In this document: one piece after another, positions 22,701 to 32,104 of the stretch | Position numbering within the stretch: the stretch's first letter is position 1 | Layout of the letters: each line of letters starts with the position of its first letter | Source: Lingula anatina | Taxonomy: Eukaryota; Brachiopoda; Lingulata; Lingulida; Lingulidae | Reading direction: 5' to 3' | DNA length: 34,684 nt | NCBI RefSeq assembly: GCF_001039355.2 | Contig: NW_019773840.1 | Span: forward strand, 1 to 34,684 | Made by a program: the position numbers and the translations under genes | Notes under the pieces: generated by a model | Seen by the model: the letters and a program-made list of their open reading frames with translations, nothing else | Database searches by the model: none | What the model was told of the DNA's origin: nothing

Positions 22701-25521
22701 TAACAGGAACTTATGGATTATACCTTTTTTTTTTCTAATATAATGTATAACCTTAATATACACAACTAAACAGCTGCATAACATAGGGTTTTGCTTGTAG
22801 AGGTATAACTTACAAGTTAGACTGCTATACAATATTGTTTATCTGCTTCTTATCATGTTTGTTTTCATTCAGAAAGCTTGTCCGATTTACATAAAGCTGA
22901 CCTTTGTTGCTTTACAATATTTGCTTGATTTTTGCCCAATTTTATGCCCATAACAATGTGAAGCATGAAGTATTTTTATACAACTGAATTGATAGCAACT
23001 TTCAATAATTCAGTGATGTCAGTTTGAAGGTAATAAACTTGTAGAAATTAATTTTTAAACAAGTGTACTGGAAAGGTAAGCTTAACAAACCACATGTTAT
23101 ATTTTCATAGATATTTGGTGTTGGATATGTGATCCTAGACATGAAACATCTTGAAAAGCTATTGAGATGGTTTATTTTGTTTTACTCAAGTTTTTGTGAC
23201 CTGGTTTTCTTCCAGCTGGAACTAGCACTGCCCCATCAGGTACAAAATCTGGCCGCCACAAGAACTCCCCAAACAACTACTGTGACTTCTGTCTGGGCGA
23301 TGAAACGTTCAACAAGAAAACCAAGGTGTCGGAGGAGCTGGTATCGTGTGCCGACTGTGGCAGATCAGGTAAGAAGACTGGTCTAGGGACATATGTCTTT
23401 TATAATACATACAGGAGCGTAAATATATCAGGGTGTAGCCGAGATATAATAAACCCCTGTATGTGTGTAAGCAAAAAAACAAGTGAAATTATCCTATTGT
23501 TTATAGTGCCAGCTGTGAGATAAGCAAGGATGAGATTTTTCCGACTATCGGCAGATCTCTGACTTTTTGGGAGCCAAAAATATCATTGGCCTAAGTGGCC
23601 CCTGAACCCTTTGCCATATTTTCTGGCTTTTTCACCAAATGGCAGTCTCATACCCCCAAAAAGTTATGTACTTCCTTCTTTAGAAAGGAAAAACATTAGT
23701 TGCGTTATTAGTGTCAAATTAAAAATTGAAATAATCAAATGTACATGTAATTCACATTTTAGTTTTATTGTGGTCTTAAGACCAACTTGTTTTATGCTTT
23801 AGCTTTCTTTCATACATTACTTTAAGGGATTTGAGAAAAAAGTCTTCTTCGACAAAAGCTAAGATGATCAATTTTGATTGTTCAATCTTTCAGGCCACCC
23901 GACCTGTCTTCAGTTTACAGAGAATATGATAGTGTCAGTAAAGAAGTATCCCTGGCAGTGTATAGAGTGCAAGTCCTGTGGTTTATGTGGTACATCTGAT
24001 AATGATGTAAGTGTTTGTGGTTTATGTGGTACATCTGATAATGATGTAAGTGTTTGTGGTTTATGTGGTACATCTGATAATGATGTAAGTGTTTGTGGTT
24101 TATGTGGTACATCTGATAATGATGTAAGTGTTTGTGGTTTATGTGGTACATCTGATAATGATGTAAGTGTTTGTGGTTTATGTGGTACATCTGATAATGA
24201 TGTAAGTGTTTGTGGTTTATGTGGTACATCTGATAATGATGTAAGTGTTTGTGGTTTATGTGGTACATCTGATAATGATGTAAGTGTTTGTGGTTTATGT
24301 GGTACATCTGATAATGATGTAAGTGTTTGTGGTTTATGTGGTACATCTGATAATGATGTAAGTGTTTGTGGTTTATGTGGTACATCTGATAATGATGTAA
24401 GTGTTTGTGGTTTATGTGGTACATCTGATAATGATGTAAGTGTTTGTGGTTTATGTGGTACATCTGATAATGATGTAAGTGTTTGTGGTTTATGTGGTAC
24501 ATCTGATAATGATGTAAGTGTTTGTGGTTTATGTGGTACATCTGATAATGATGTAAGTGTTTGTGGTTTATGTGGTACATCTGATAATGATGTAAGTGTT
24601 TGTGGTTTATGTGGCACGTCTGATAATGATGTAAGTGTTATTAATACACTGAACAACCATCTGCTTATCTGTGTAGATCATTTGTGCTTGAGACACAAAG
24701 TTTTAAAGCACTGAGCAATAACTTGAAAATAAGACTTTATGCTTAGACTCCCCAGATTTTATAATATCTTGAATGGTGTAAGTAGTGAAAAGTTGGTGTA
24801 GGACTTCTTTATTCATCTGTTTTGGTATCTGTCCTGTTGTTGTCCTGTCCCACTTGTTTCAATAATGAAATTGAATTTAATATTTGTTCTGAGTGAGGAA
24901 ACTTTTGCTTCGTTTCAAAGTTTAAATGCTCATGTTTTTATTTGATCATTACTTTCTTTTTCTTATGTTACTTATTCATAGTATATCTCATTTGTTAATT
25001 ATTCCAGGATCAACTCCTGTTTTGTGACGACTGTGACAGAGGCTATCACATGTACTGCCTATCACCCCCTCTATCTGAACCTCCAGAGGGTAAGCAACAT
25101 TGCCAAAACTTACGTACTTTTAAAAATGACATGAATTCTTTTCCATGGTAGTGTAATGCCAGTATGAAAGGCTTATCATGAGACATTTTAGTGCAGTTTG
25201 TAAAATTGCGTTAGAATTGTCAGAATATACTTGCATGAAATCTTAAGATTGTACTTTAAAAATTACTTGGATGACAAATACCACACAAATAGTCCATTCA
25301 GCAAGTAAAATACATCAGTATACAATCATTACATACAATCAGCTTACAAACCTAAGTCTAACCATTTGACCATGACCTTTATTTGCTTCTAAAATACTTA
25401 TGTTTAAAATAAATCACTGAGATAATGTTATGTGTTCATTTCAGGGAGCTGGAGTTGTCACCTGTGTATTGAAGAGTTCCATGCTGGTAAACCCCCTGCT
25501 TGTATGGCTGCACCACGATAG
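16696..25521 (+). CDS. DPF2: DPF/requiem family protein (BAF45 subunit of BAF chromatin remodelling complexes), complete, 7 exons
   Basis: Exons 16696-16727, 17196-17374, 17668-17787, 23216-23368, 23894-24006, 25008-25089 and 25445-25521 join in phase to give 251 residues. Residues 16-91 form the Requiem N-terminal domain ([18 protein letters not shown], then the basic [14 protein letters not shown]). PHD1 has ligands C133, C136, C155, C158, H163, C166, C184 and C187. PHD2 has C190, C193, C205, C208, H213, C216, C231 and C234. Known DPF proteins are nuclear BAF subunits whose tandem PHD module reads acylated histone H3. Vertebrate DPF2 has about 390 residues with a C2H2 finger between the two halves. 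Here that segment is absent, yet exon 3 joins exon 4 in matching phase. This is probably the single ancestor-like relative of vertebrate DPF1-3, so the symbol marks the family, not a proven orthologue. Three donor sites lie in tandem arrays. Confidence 0.93.
17196..17374 (+). CDS. DPF2: DPF exon 2, Requiem N-terminal domain
   Basis: Acceptor ttcag at 17191-17195 and donor ccag|GTAGGG. It encodes the conserved DPF stretch [32 protein letters not shown] and [12 protein letters not shown]. The last 37 bases of the exon are the start of a 52-bp tandem repeat. Confidence 0.93.
17338..17496 (+). repeat. 52-bp minisatellite x3 spanning the exon 2 donor
   Basis: Three identical units start AGTAATCTATGGGTCAGTTA at 17338, 17390 and 17442, and AGT starts again at 17494. 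Each has 37 bp of exon 2 end, the donor GTAGGG and intron start. Donors lie at 17375, 17427 and 17479. Only the first keeps the DPF frame, because read-through reaches TAG 15 bases into the intron (codons GTG CCT GTG TAG). Confidence 0.97.
17668..17787 (+). CDS. DPF2: DPF exon 3, end of the Requiem domain with basic stretch
   Basis: Acceptor atttcag, 120 nt, phase 1 at both ends. It encodes [20 protein letters not shown], then [20 protein letters not shown]. The second half of the exon (from 17743) is the first unit of the 60-bp array. This exonic copy has C at 17761 (GCC, Ala), where all later copies have T. Confidence 0.92.
17743..21335 (+). repeat. 60-bp minisatellite, about 60 copies, spanning the exon 3 donor
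   Basis: The unit is AAATCAGTATTACCAAGG, TCACAGACATAGAGACTGG, AGAAGCAG, then GTGGGTTTTATTGTT. That is 45 bp of exon 3 end, the donor and 15 bp of intron. The first copy differs at one base; the other 59 are identical as printed. The array gives 60 donors, from 17788 to 21328, every 60 bp. Read through in the DPF frame, each unit ends in TAA. A different frame stays open across the whole array only because 60 is a multiple of three. The array stops at an N (21336). Confidence 0.97.
21336..23215. other. Rest of DPF intron 3
   Basis: AT-rich, with short open frames and no C2H2 finger or DPF linker exon that I can recognise. A G-rich tract of three G5 runs lies at 21479-21497. Confidence 0.6.
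23216..23368 (+). CDS. DPF2: DPF exon 4, first half of PHD1
   Basis: Acceptor cttccag and donor ag|GTAAGA; phase 1 in and out. It encodes a short Ser/Gly/Lys-rich link, then [18 protein letters not shown] and [14 protein letters not shown] with four zinc ligands. This junction has no repeats. Confidence 0.93.
23369..23893. other. DPF intron 4
   Basis: A 525-bp AT-rich intron with nothing notable seen in it. Confidence 0.6.
23894..24006 (+). CDS. DPF2: DPF exon 5, end of PHD1 and start of PHD2
   Basis: Acceptor tttcag and donor GAT|GTAAGT; phase 1 in, phase 0 out. It encodes [18 protein letters not shown] and [10 protein letters not shown], which supplies the last ligands of PHD1 and the first CxxC of PHD2. 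The last 30 bases start the 39-bp array. Confidence 0.93.
23977..24639 (+). repeat. 39-bp minisatellite x17 spanning the exon 5 donor
   Basis: Exactly 17 units of 39 bp, starting TGTGGTTTATGTGGTACATC and ending in GATGTAAGTGTT. Each holds 30 bp of exon end and a perfect GTAAGT donor (24007 and every 39 bp after it). Only the last copy has substitutions (GGCACG instead of GGTACA). In the DPF frame each unit reads [13 protein letters not shown] with no stop. Use of any donor therefore keeps the frame and ends in [10 protein letters not shown] before exon 6. Confidence 0.97.
24640..25007. other. Rest of DPF intron 5
   Basis: An ordinary AT-rich intron end with acceptor attattccag before exon 6. 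No other feature is seen. Confidence 0.6.
25008..25089 (+). CDS. DPF2: DPF exon 6, core of PHD2
   Basis: It encodes [17 protein letters not shown], then [11 protein letters not shown], almost the vertebrate DPF sequence, with four PHD2 ligands. Phase 0 in, phase 1 out; donor agg|GTAAGC. There is no repeat here. Confidence 0.95.
25090..25444. other. DPF intron 6
   Basis: A 355-bp AT-rich intron with no other feature seen. Confidence 0.6.
25445..25521 (+). CDS. DPF2: DPF exon 7, end of PHD2 and stop
   Basis: Acceptor tttcag. It encodes [24 protein letters not shown] and then TAG. The final CxxC completes PHD2. The tail after the finger is short, as in vertebrate DPF proteins, but differs in sequence. 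Confidence 0.93.
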
Positions 25522-26610
25522 TCACAGAGACAGCGGAACAGTTTAAATAGCGTCTTCTGCCAAGTGTCACTTTGAAACACCAAGAATCCATGTCTTGTGG
25601 ACTGTTTTGTGCTAAGGAAGTGGTGCACTCTGAAAATATCATGTTTTGTGGTTTATTAATCAACATCAAATATTTCCATAGGGACTGGCTGGGAAGAAAT
25701 GAAATTTATTTTCTATATACTTTCTTACTTTATTAGAAGTAATTTAAAGCAATCATGGTGCTGTAGAAATCTGATAGCAATGAACTTATTGTCCCAGCAA
25801 CCACAAACATGGCTTCCAGTCAGCTTTAGCAGGTATGAGGTTGTTCCAATTTAGGGAGTGTTCTGACAGAACTCTGGAACCAGGGACCGCAGCCTTGTAT
25901 CTGTATCTGGGATAACATATGACAACTGCAAACTGAAGTCTTACTTCAGATTTACCAAAATTAATCATTAAAATGTACTGTATATATTATATACTAGACT
26001 TGTAATGTTGAGCAGTTAGTGAGTAGTAAGAACACACTGTGAATGTTTATATCTAAACATTTTAAGTCAAAGAAATCAAAATGAATGTTTATGTATTCAT
26101 GTTACAGTCATTAGATACTCATTAAAATAAGCTTTTGTAACATTTAATCATGGGGTCATTTATCGGGTAACTTTTTTACTGCTTCATGTTTTGTATAAAA
26201 AGTCTGTAGTCATAGTTCTTTTAGTTCTCCACAGAATATGCCCAACTTATAAGTCATCCATCATTTTGTGCACCATATTTTGTAAATGTGTAATTGCTTT
26301 GTGCAATGTAAATCTTTGAATTTGAACAAGTTCCAAAAACTTGAGAGAAAAATATAGTACACAAGATTATGAACAAAATTTCTAATAATGAGCAAACCCA
26401 AAGAATGGGAGATTTGTTGGTGTAACTGAATGTTTTAATTAACCAATTTACAATTTCTCTGAAAAATTTTCTAGTGAATATTGCTACGTTTATTTCTACA
26501 TCCAAATTATTGTTCATAATCTCTCCTATTGGGCAAGAGCCTGGGTAAGTGTAGTAAGATACACTCTGTATACTGTGTAGACAATAAAGCTTGTTGTCAT
26601 TGTTAAGACT
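25522..26610 (+). other. DPF 3' UTR with polyadenylation signal
   Basis: About 1.1 kb without exons follows the stop. AATAAA at 26583-26588 is followed by a GT-rich stretch (GCTTGTTGTCATTGTT), the usual downstream element. I infer that the transcript ends near 26600-26610. Antisense frames here have no recognisable features. Confidence 0.6.
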
Positions 26611-28095
26611 GAAAGGGTGGTTGTTATTGTAGCACAGGTCACTGTGACTTGTTCATGGATGTAGTTTACCCAGAGGAAACAGCTCTCCAGTTTCAGTGCT
26701 GCCATCTGGTTGATGTCTAGCTAGACCATTGGTTAAACACAGATCACGTGTGGAACAATCCAGCTGCTCTCGACGTACTTGTAACCATTTGGTCAGACAA
26801 CTGACTTGATTGCAACTGTGAGGACAATACAACAGTTTGGGTAATCATGTTTGTATTTGACCGTAAACAAATATCTCAATGTACACAATTCAATAAATTA
26901 AAAACTTTATCACAGATAATTTACAAGACATGCCACTTGAGCACTTAATATTCTTCTAAATAAATTATTCTTAGTCTCAATTTTCTCTACAGTAATCACC
27001 TACTTTGTTTGCTGAAAAAAAAGGTACCAGCTAATGCCATTCTTCATTTTACTCTGTTAAGGAATAATAACCAAAACTGAGTCCATCCCATGTACTATTT
27101 AAATGAGTTAAATTTTGGTCAGTGCACCATGTTTGAGTACATATCAAAACTCTTTGGTACACGCTGTCAGCATTCCTTGGTAATCAACACTTAGGCACTT
27201 GACTTATCTTTGTCCTTGTTCAATTCTCTTCATATATAAAACATTGTGCTATTAACAGATTAAACCCAGGATCACAAGATGACCCCATGATGTACAATTT
27301 GTAGATGTNAGAATCTTCACTGAAGCTTGTCTAAATGGACAGGCTTCAGTGATCATCATATCGCCACGGTCATATAACATCCCTAGGTATGTATGAACAT
27401 ATAGCATGTATACTAATAAGTAGTTTTTATTCTTTTTAAATGTTGGGGACCAATTAAAACATATGTCTAGTGTATAGATTGAGTGCTGAATCTTCAAAAT
27501 TTGAGAAATGGATATTTACGTGACTAGTGTCCTTTAATTACCACTCACTGGAAGTGGACGTAATATATCATAGTTTCTTACTGGTAAACCATCCAAAGAA
27601 AACTAGTGAAGCAGGTATAAGCATGTTCAAATTCACTTTTATAGATGTTTAAAAGTTATAAATTGGTCTGTGATCTAATTAGAACATGCAAAACAAAATA
27701 CTACTTCTAGAATCAAATAGTCAAACTGAAACTATAGACATCAAAGATTTTTGCTCATATTCAACTCTAAAAGAAAATTTTGGCGGGGATGTGAGCTTCT
27801 CTCACATCTTGTTGCCATTGTTTTGTTCTTTGCAAACTTTTTGATCTATTATATAAGGTATATATGTGTGATCATTTAATTTTAAGTTGTTACTATACCC
27901 CATCTTGTACCTTCTTATCATGATATTACATTTCGTCATTTTAATAAATGACAACATCAGTCATATGGACTTATTCCTTATTTAATTTTGAGCAAAAACC
28001 ATTAAACTTGTGAACATTTTGCTACATAAAACAACAATTATGGTGAATATGTTAAAAACTTAAATTTTTCATCACTTATCCCTGAAGTTACTTAC
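26611..28095. other. Intergenic region right of DPF
   Basis: No gene is recognised. A minus-strand stretch at about 26640-26820 is open for some 50 codons and less AT-rich than its surroundings, but it matches nothing I know. The hairpin at 27317-27352 and an N at 27309 lie here. Confidence 0.5.
27317..27352. repeat. Hairpin with 15-bp arms
   Basis: Arms TCACTGAAGCTTGTC and GACAGGCTTCAGTGA pair with one mismatch around a TAAATG loop. Weaker pairing may extend outward (ATGACCCCATGATG on the left against CATCATATCG..GGTCAT on the right). This suggests the core of a fold-back or MITE remnant. Confidence 0.7.
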
Positions 28096-28314
28096 CCCTT
28101 TTAGTGATCCATACCACCAATGAAAATCCTCATAACTATCAAACTGTGATAATGTCCTATGTTGTAGAGCCACATAAGCGATGAATTGGTAGACCTTATA
28201 AACCATAAAACACAGTACAAGCACAAAAATTGTTCTGAAGATTGTCGAAATGTTGATTGACCATGGCATGTCCAGGAGTAAGTAGGACGACAGTGCATCT
28301 ATAACCATCTTGAT
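28096..28314 (-). CDS. Possible cytochrome P450 (CYP4-like) N-terminal exon, isolated
   Basis: The exon has acceptor ttacag before 28314, ATG at 28308-28306 and donor GGG|GTAAGT at 28095, giving 71 residues in phase 0. It has an N-terminal hydrophobic anchor (ISTIFRTIFVLVLCFMVYKV). A segment FHWWYGSLKG follows, resembling the NWFWGH / HWLFGH position just after the anchor in CYP4 proteins. That is the only basis for the family call. The following P450 exons, including the heme-binding Cys motif, should lie further left on the minus strand. I see none before the oppositely oriented DPF gene. It could be a relic exon, a 5' exon with very distant partners, or another single-pass membrane protein. 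Confidence 0.4.
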
Positions 28315-28329
28315 CTGTAAAGATAATAC

Positions 28330-30275
28330 TTGAACAAGGCAGCAAAGCTGTCAAATGTACAGACAAAGAACAGAAAATAAAGATGCAAATAAGTGAAAAA
28401 TTAAATTTTCACAAAAAACTGTTAAATTGCCACAAAAATTTACCAAACAGACTGCGTTGCCTATTGAAGCTGTATGTTAGACCCATGTTTCTTTCCTGTA
28501 AGTTTGATAACAGTAAGTGACATGATTTCCCTTAAATGGTCATCATAGGAGCAGTGCCCAAAATAGGAGTTTCTTCAAATTTTGATGCAAAATTACATAA
28601 TGTTTAACAGCATAATGACAATCAAATGTTATTAATAAAATATTAGTAACATGGACATTCAGAAAATGTGACAAGCAAAAGTCTTCAAGATCATGGAACT
28701 TTAAAGTCACACCTTGAAAATGCCAATATGTGAAAAATTAAATTTTCACAAAAAACTGTTTAACTGCCAAAATAAATAAATAAATAAATAAAAATACCAA
28801 ACAGACTGCATTGCCTACTGAAGCTGTATTTTAGTCCCATGTTTCTTTCCTGTAAGTTTGAGAACAGTAAGTGACATGATTTTCCTTAAATGGTCATCAT
28901 GGAAGCAGTGCCCAAAATAGGGGTTTCTTCAAATTTTGATGCAATATTACATAATGTTTAACAGCTTAATGACCATCAATTTTTAATTATAAAATATTTG
29001 TATCACAGATATTCAGAAAATGTGACTAGCAAAGGTCTTCAGGCCCATGGAACTTCAAAGTCACGCCTTGAAAATGCCAAAATGTAAACAAGACAGCACT
29101 GTTCTGAAATGGGTTTATTTCCATTTTTAACACTTTTTTAACATAAAACAAAATAAACATTTTACTGCCATTTTTATATGTCCAACTAAGAAAATTGATG
29201 AGATGGGAAAAGTATCAATAGAACAGTGTTAAATGTCCAATTTCCTCCATTCTGAGATTCTGAACATAGTGGATGATTGAATCTGACAAACTGCAATGAT
29301 ATGAGTTTATTTCCATTTTTGACACTTTATTACACAATACATGATAACAAATTTACCATGTTTTTTACATGATCAACTAACAATGTTGTAAAGATGCAGG
29401 AAATATCAAACAAGGCAGCAAAGCTGTCAAATGTACAGACAAAAAACAGGAAATAACTATACAGAAAATAGGCTACTGTTAATTCTGATGCAAAAGTACA
29501 TTACATTATGTTAATAATGCTCAAAAGGTAATGCCAATGTAAGTAAAATGTGTAACAAGCATAAGGCTTCAGGCCCATGGGAGTGCAAGTTCACACTTTG
29601 AAAATGTATAACTTCTATTAAAAGAAGCCAATTAGACTGCTTTTTCAACTTAACCTGCATTTTAGTTGTGTATTTTTTTTTTTTTTTTTTGAAAGTTTGG
29701 CAAGCATAAGTAACATGATTTTCCGATATTGTTCATTATGGCAGGAGCACCCAAAATTGTGTTTTCTTCTATTCTGATGCAATATTATGTAATGGTTAGC
29801 AGCAGAATGACCGTCAATTTTTAATAAGAAAATATATGTATGACGGATTTTCAGAAAATGTGACTGGCATGGGTCTTTAAGCCCGTGGAACTTCAAAGTC
29901 ACACCCTGAAAATGCCAATATGTGAAAAATTTAATTTTCACAAAAAAAATGTTTAACTAGCAGTAAGAATAACCAAACAGACTGCATTGCCTACTGAAGC
30001 TGTATGTTAGTCCTACATTTCTTTCTTATAAGTTTGAGAACAGTAAGTGACATGGTTTTTCTTAAATGGTCATGATGGGAGCATGTCCAAAATAATTTTT
30101 TTTTTGAAATTTTGATGCAATATTACGTAATGTTTAACAGCATAATGACTATCAATTATTAATAATATAATATAAGTATCTTGTATGTTCAGAAAAGGTG
30201 GCTAGTAAAGGTTTTCAAGCCCATGAAACTTCAAAGTCACAACTTCAAAATGTAAACAAGACAGCACTGTTCTGA
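28330..30275. repeat. Degenerate nested tandem repeat array (about 340-bp units within about 1.1-kb units)
   Basis: A block GTGAAAAATTAAATTTTCAC (itself nearly palindromic) starts near 28392, 28732 and 29921. Each is followed by CAAACAGACTGC.TTGCCTA, TTTCTTTC.TGTAAGTTTG, GTAAGTGACATG, and CAAATTTTGATGCAA or a close variant. A more diverged copy occupies about 29440-29900. Other blocks recur about 1.1 to 1.2 kb apart: GGCAGCAAAGCTGTCAAATG at 28339 and 29414, and AAGACAGCACTGTTCTGAA at 29089 and 30258. There is no convincing coding frame. Confidence 0.75.
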
Positions 30276-31988
30276 ATTTTATTTTCAAACACATATGTGT
30301 CTGTTCATAAAAAGCAAGAAAATTGTTGAAATACCAAAAATATTTTTTTTTTTGGCATCTTTCTGTTTCCAAACATTTTTACATCTGGTGATATATCAAT
30401 GTTTTGAATGACTGTGAAAAAGATAAACATAATGGAATTATGACTACTTGCCATGTTATGTGTTTCAATATATTTTTAATATGTTTTTTTTTTTATTGCA
30501 TTATTTTAATATTATTTAGATAGTTGAATAATATCTAAAATAAGAACATTTGTTTTTTAAATTAATGTCGCAGTTTATTTTAAAGAAGGATGAAAAAGAT
30601 ATTCTGGTTTTGGATTTTCTGCTCTTTTTATTTAGACTCAGCTTTTGTAATAACTATGTTACATACTCTGGGCATTTTGCTAAGTGAAAATTGAAAGGTT
30701 TATAGTAGTCATATATCTGTTAAAAATGAAAAATTGTAAGCATGATGGCAATTTAGCTGTAGATAAATACTCACATGACTAATGGGTGAAGTAATTTGAT
30801 TGCATTTTTTTTAAGATATCAAAATAAAGAAAAACTAATATATAACTATTTGGCTTCGTTCACATGCAAAATTAAAAAAAAAACTACTGGTGTTATCTTT
30901 CGATCACGATCAGTGATTTGTTTATTCAGTGGCACCATGGGGTATGCGGGACACAGATATTGATCAGTAGATACACTAATGGCTTTTGGAATATGGATGT
31001 TGCATGTGTTGCCTTAAAATGTAAAGTTACATATTTAACACTATAAGAACTGCACTACTGTAGAAACTACTGTATACAGAACTACATGAAAAATAGGATG
31101 AACAATTTGCAGAAATACTGATTTAAACTTAAAAGTTTTGACAACTTTAAGATAATAACATATGTACATAGTAGCAAGGCTGTCTCACATTTTACTTAAA
31201 CATCATAAGTATAACAAGAACTAAACTATGAAAAAGTTATAAAACTAAGATGAAAAAAAAAAGAAAAACATCAGACAAAAGAAAAATGTACAACTTGTAT
31301 ATTATACATTAATCTGCATTACATTAATGACTCTTAGAATAAAAAAGAAAAAAAAAGGAATGAGTTTTGGGTAATATTATATGTAATAGACATTATTCCT
31401 TAAGGTACACTTACAACTAAAGTAAGGCAAAATTATAATTAACAAAAAAAAAAAAGAAAAACATCAGACAAAAGAAAAACGTACAGCTTGTATATTTTAC
31501 ATTAATCGGCATTACAAAAATGACTTTTAGAATGAAAAAGAAAAAAGTAAAAAATTCTGTAAATATTAACTGATTGTGCCGATTTTAGGTAGTAACCTGT
31601 TTCCTTTTGAGCTGAAAAAAAAAAGAATAAGTATGAGTGTTTGAGACCCCATAGTAGACACGAAAAAGATCTTTGTAATAACATTTTTAACCATAGAAGG
31701 GATCAAATTTATATAATTGAAAATTTTGTTGTTTATATCTTTATTATAAAAACAGAAATTATAAGAAATTATTGACACATGAAAGTATTCCATGTCAAAT
31801 TTGATCATGTACTTAAGTAATAAATTTTGAACTGTAAAAATTTCTGGCAAAGTTTACCAAAAAGGCACTTAAGTGTTTTATGACAGTTTTGTTCATTTGC
31901 TTAGAGCTGATTTTTGGTTGAAGCAATATAATGTTATTCAGCAGTTATATAACAATGAAAAGAAAAGCAAGCTTACCATAATGCTATT
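30276..31988. other. Gene-free stretch left of the OB-fold gene
   Basis: Very AT-rich with many homopolymer runs. It includes the 3' UTR of the minus-strand OB-fold gene, with a possible minus-strand AATAAA at 31745-31740. No other gene is seen. Confidence 0.5.
31252..31550. repeat. Direct repeat of about 100 bp, two copies
   Basis: The block AAGAAAAACATCAGACAAAA, GAAAAA.GTACA.CTTGTATA and TTACAAAAATGACT-like sequence occurs at about 31252-31360. It recurs with few changes at about 31445-31550, an offset of 193 bp. Confidence 0.8.
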
Positions 31989-32104
31989 TTAAACAGAGGT
32001 ACCTGGCTCTGGCATGGTGGACTTGCTTCCAGAGGTACCTGGCTCTGGCATGGAGGGCTTGCTTCCAGAGGTACCTGGCTCTGGCATGGTGTGCTGACCT
32101 ATGT
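31989..32104 (-). CDS. OB-fold gene, last exon with C-terminal repeats
   Basis: Acceptor ccttcag|ACATAGG joins in phase 1. It encodes GQHT followed by three near-identical units MPEPGTSGSKPS, and ends GTSV then TAA at 31991-31989. A donor-like ATG|GTAAGC follows about 12 bases after the stop and may start a 3' UTR intron. Confidence 0.6.

Noticed and set aside
17743-24639. CRISPR-like arrays
   Set aside because: Units are directly adjacent with no unique spacers, and they contain exon ends in a eukaryotic gene. They are minisatellites.
23910-24656. Minus-strand open frames of 248 and 221 codons
   Set aside because: They are antisense shadows of the 39-bp repeat; the period of 39 keeps frames open on both strands.
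26640-26820. Minus-strand stretch open for about 50 codons, less AT-rich
   Set aside because: No similarity to P450 or any other family, and no clear splice sites. It was considered as a missing P450 exon and did not fit.
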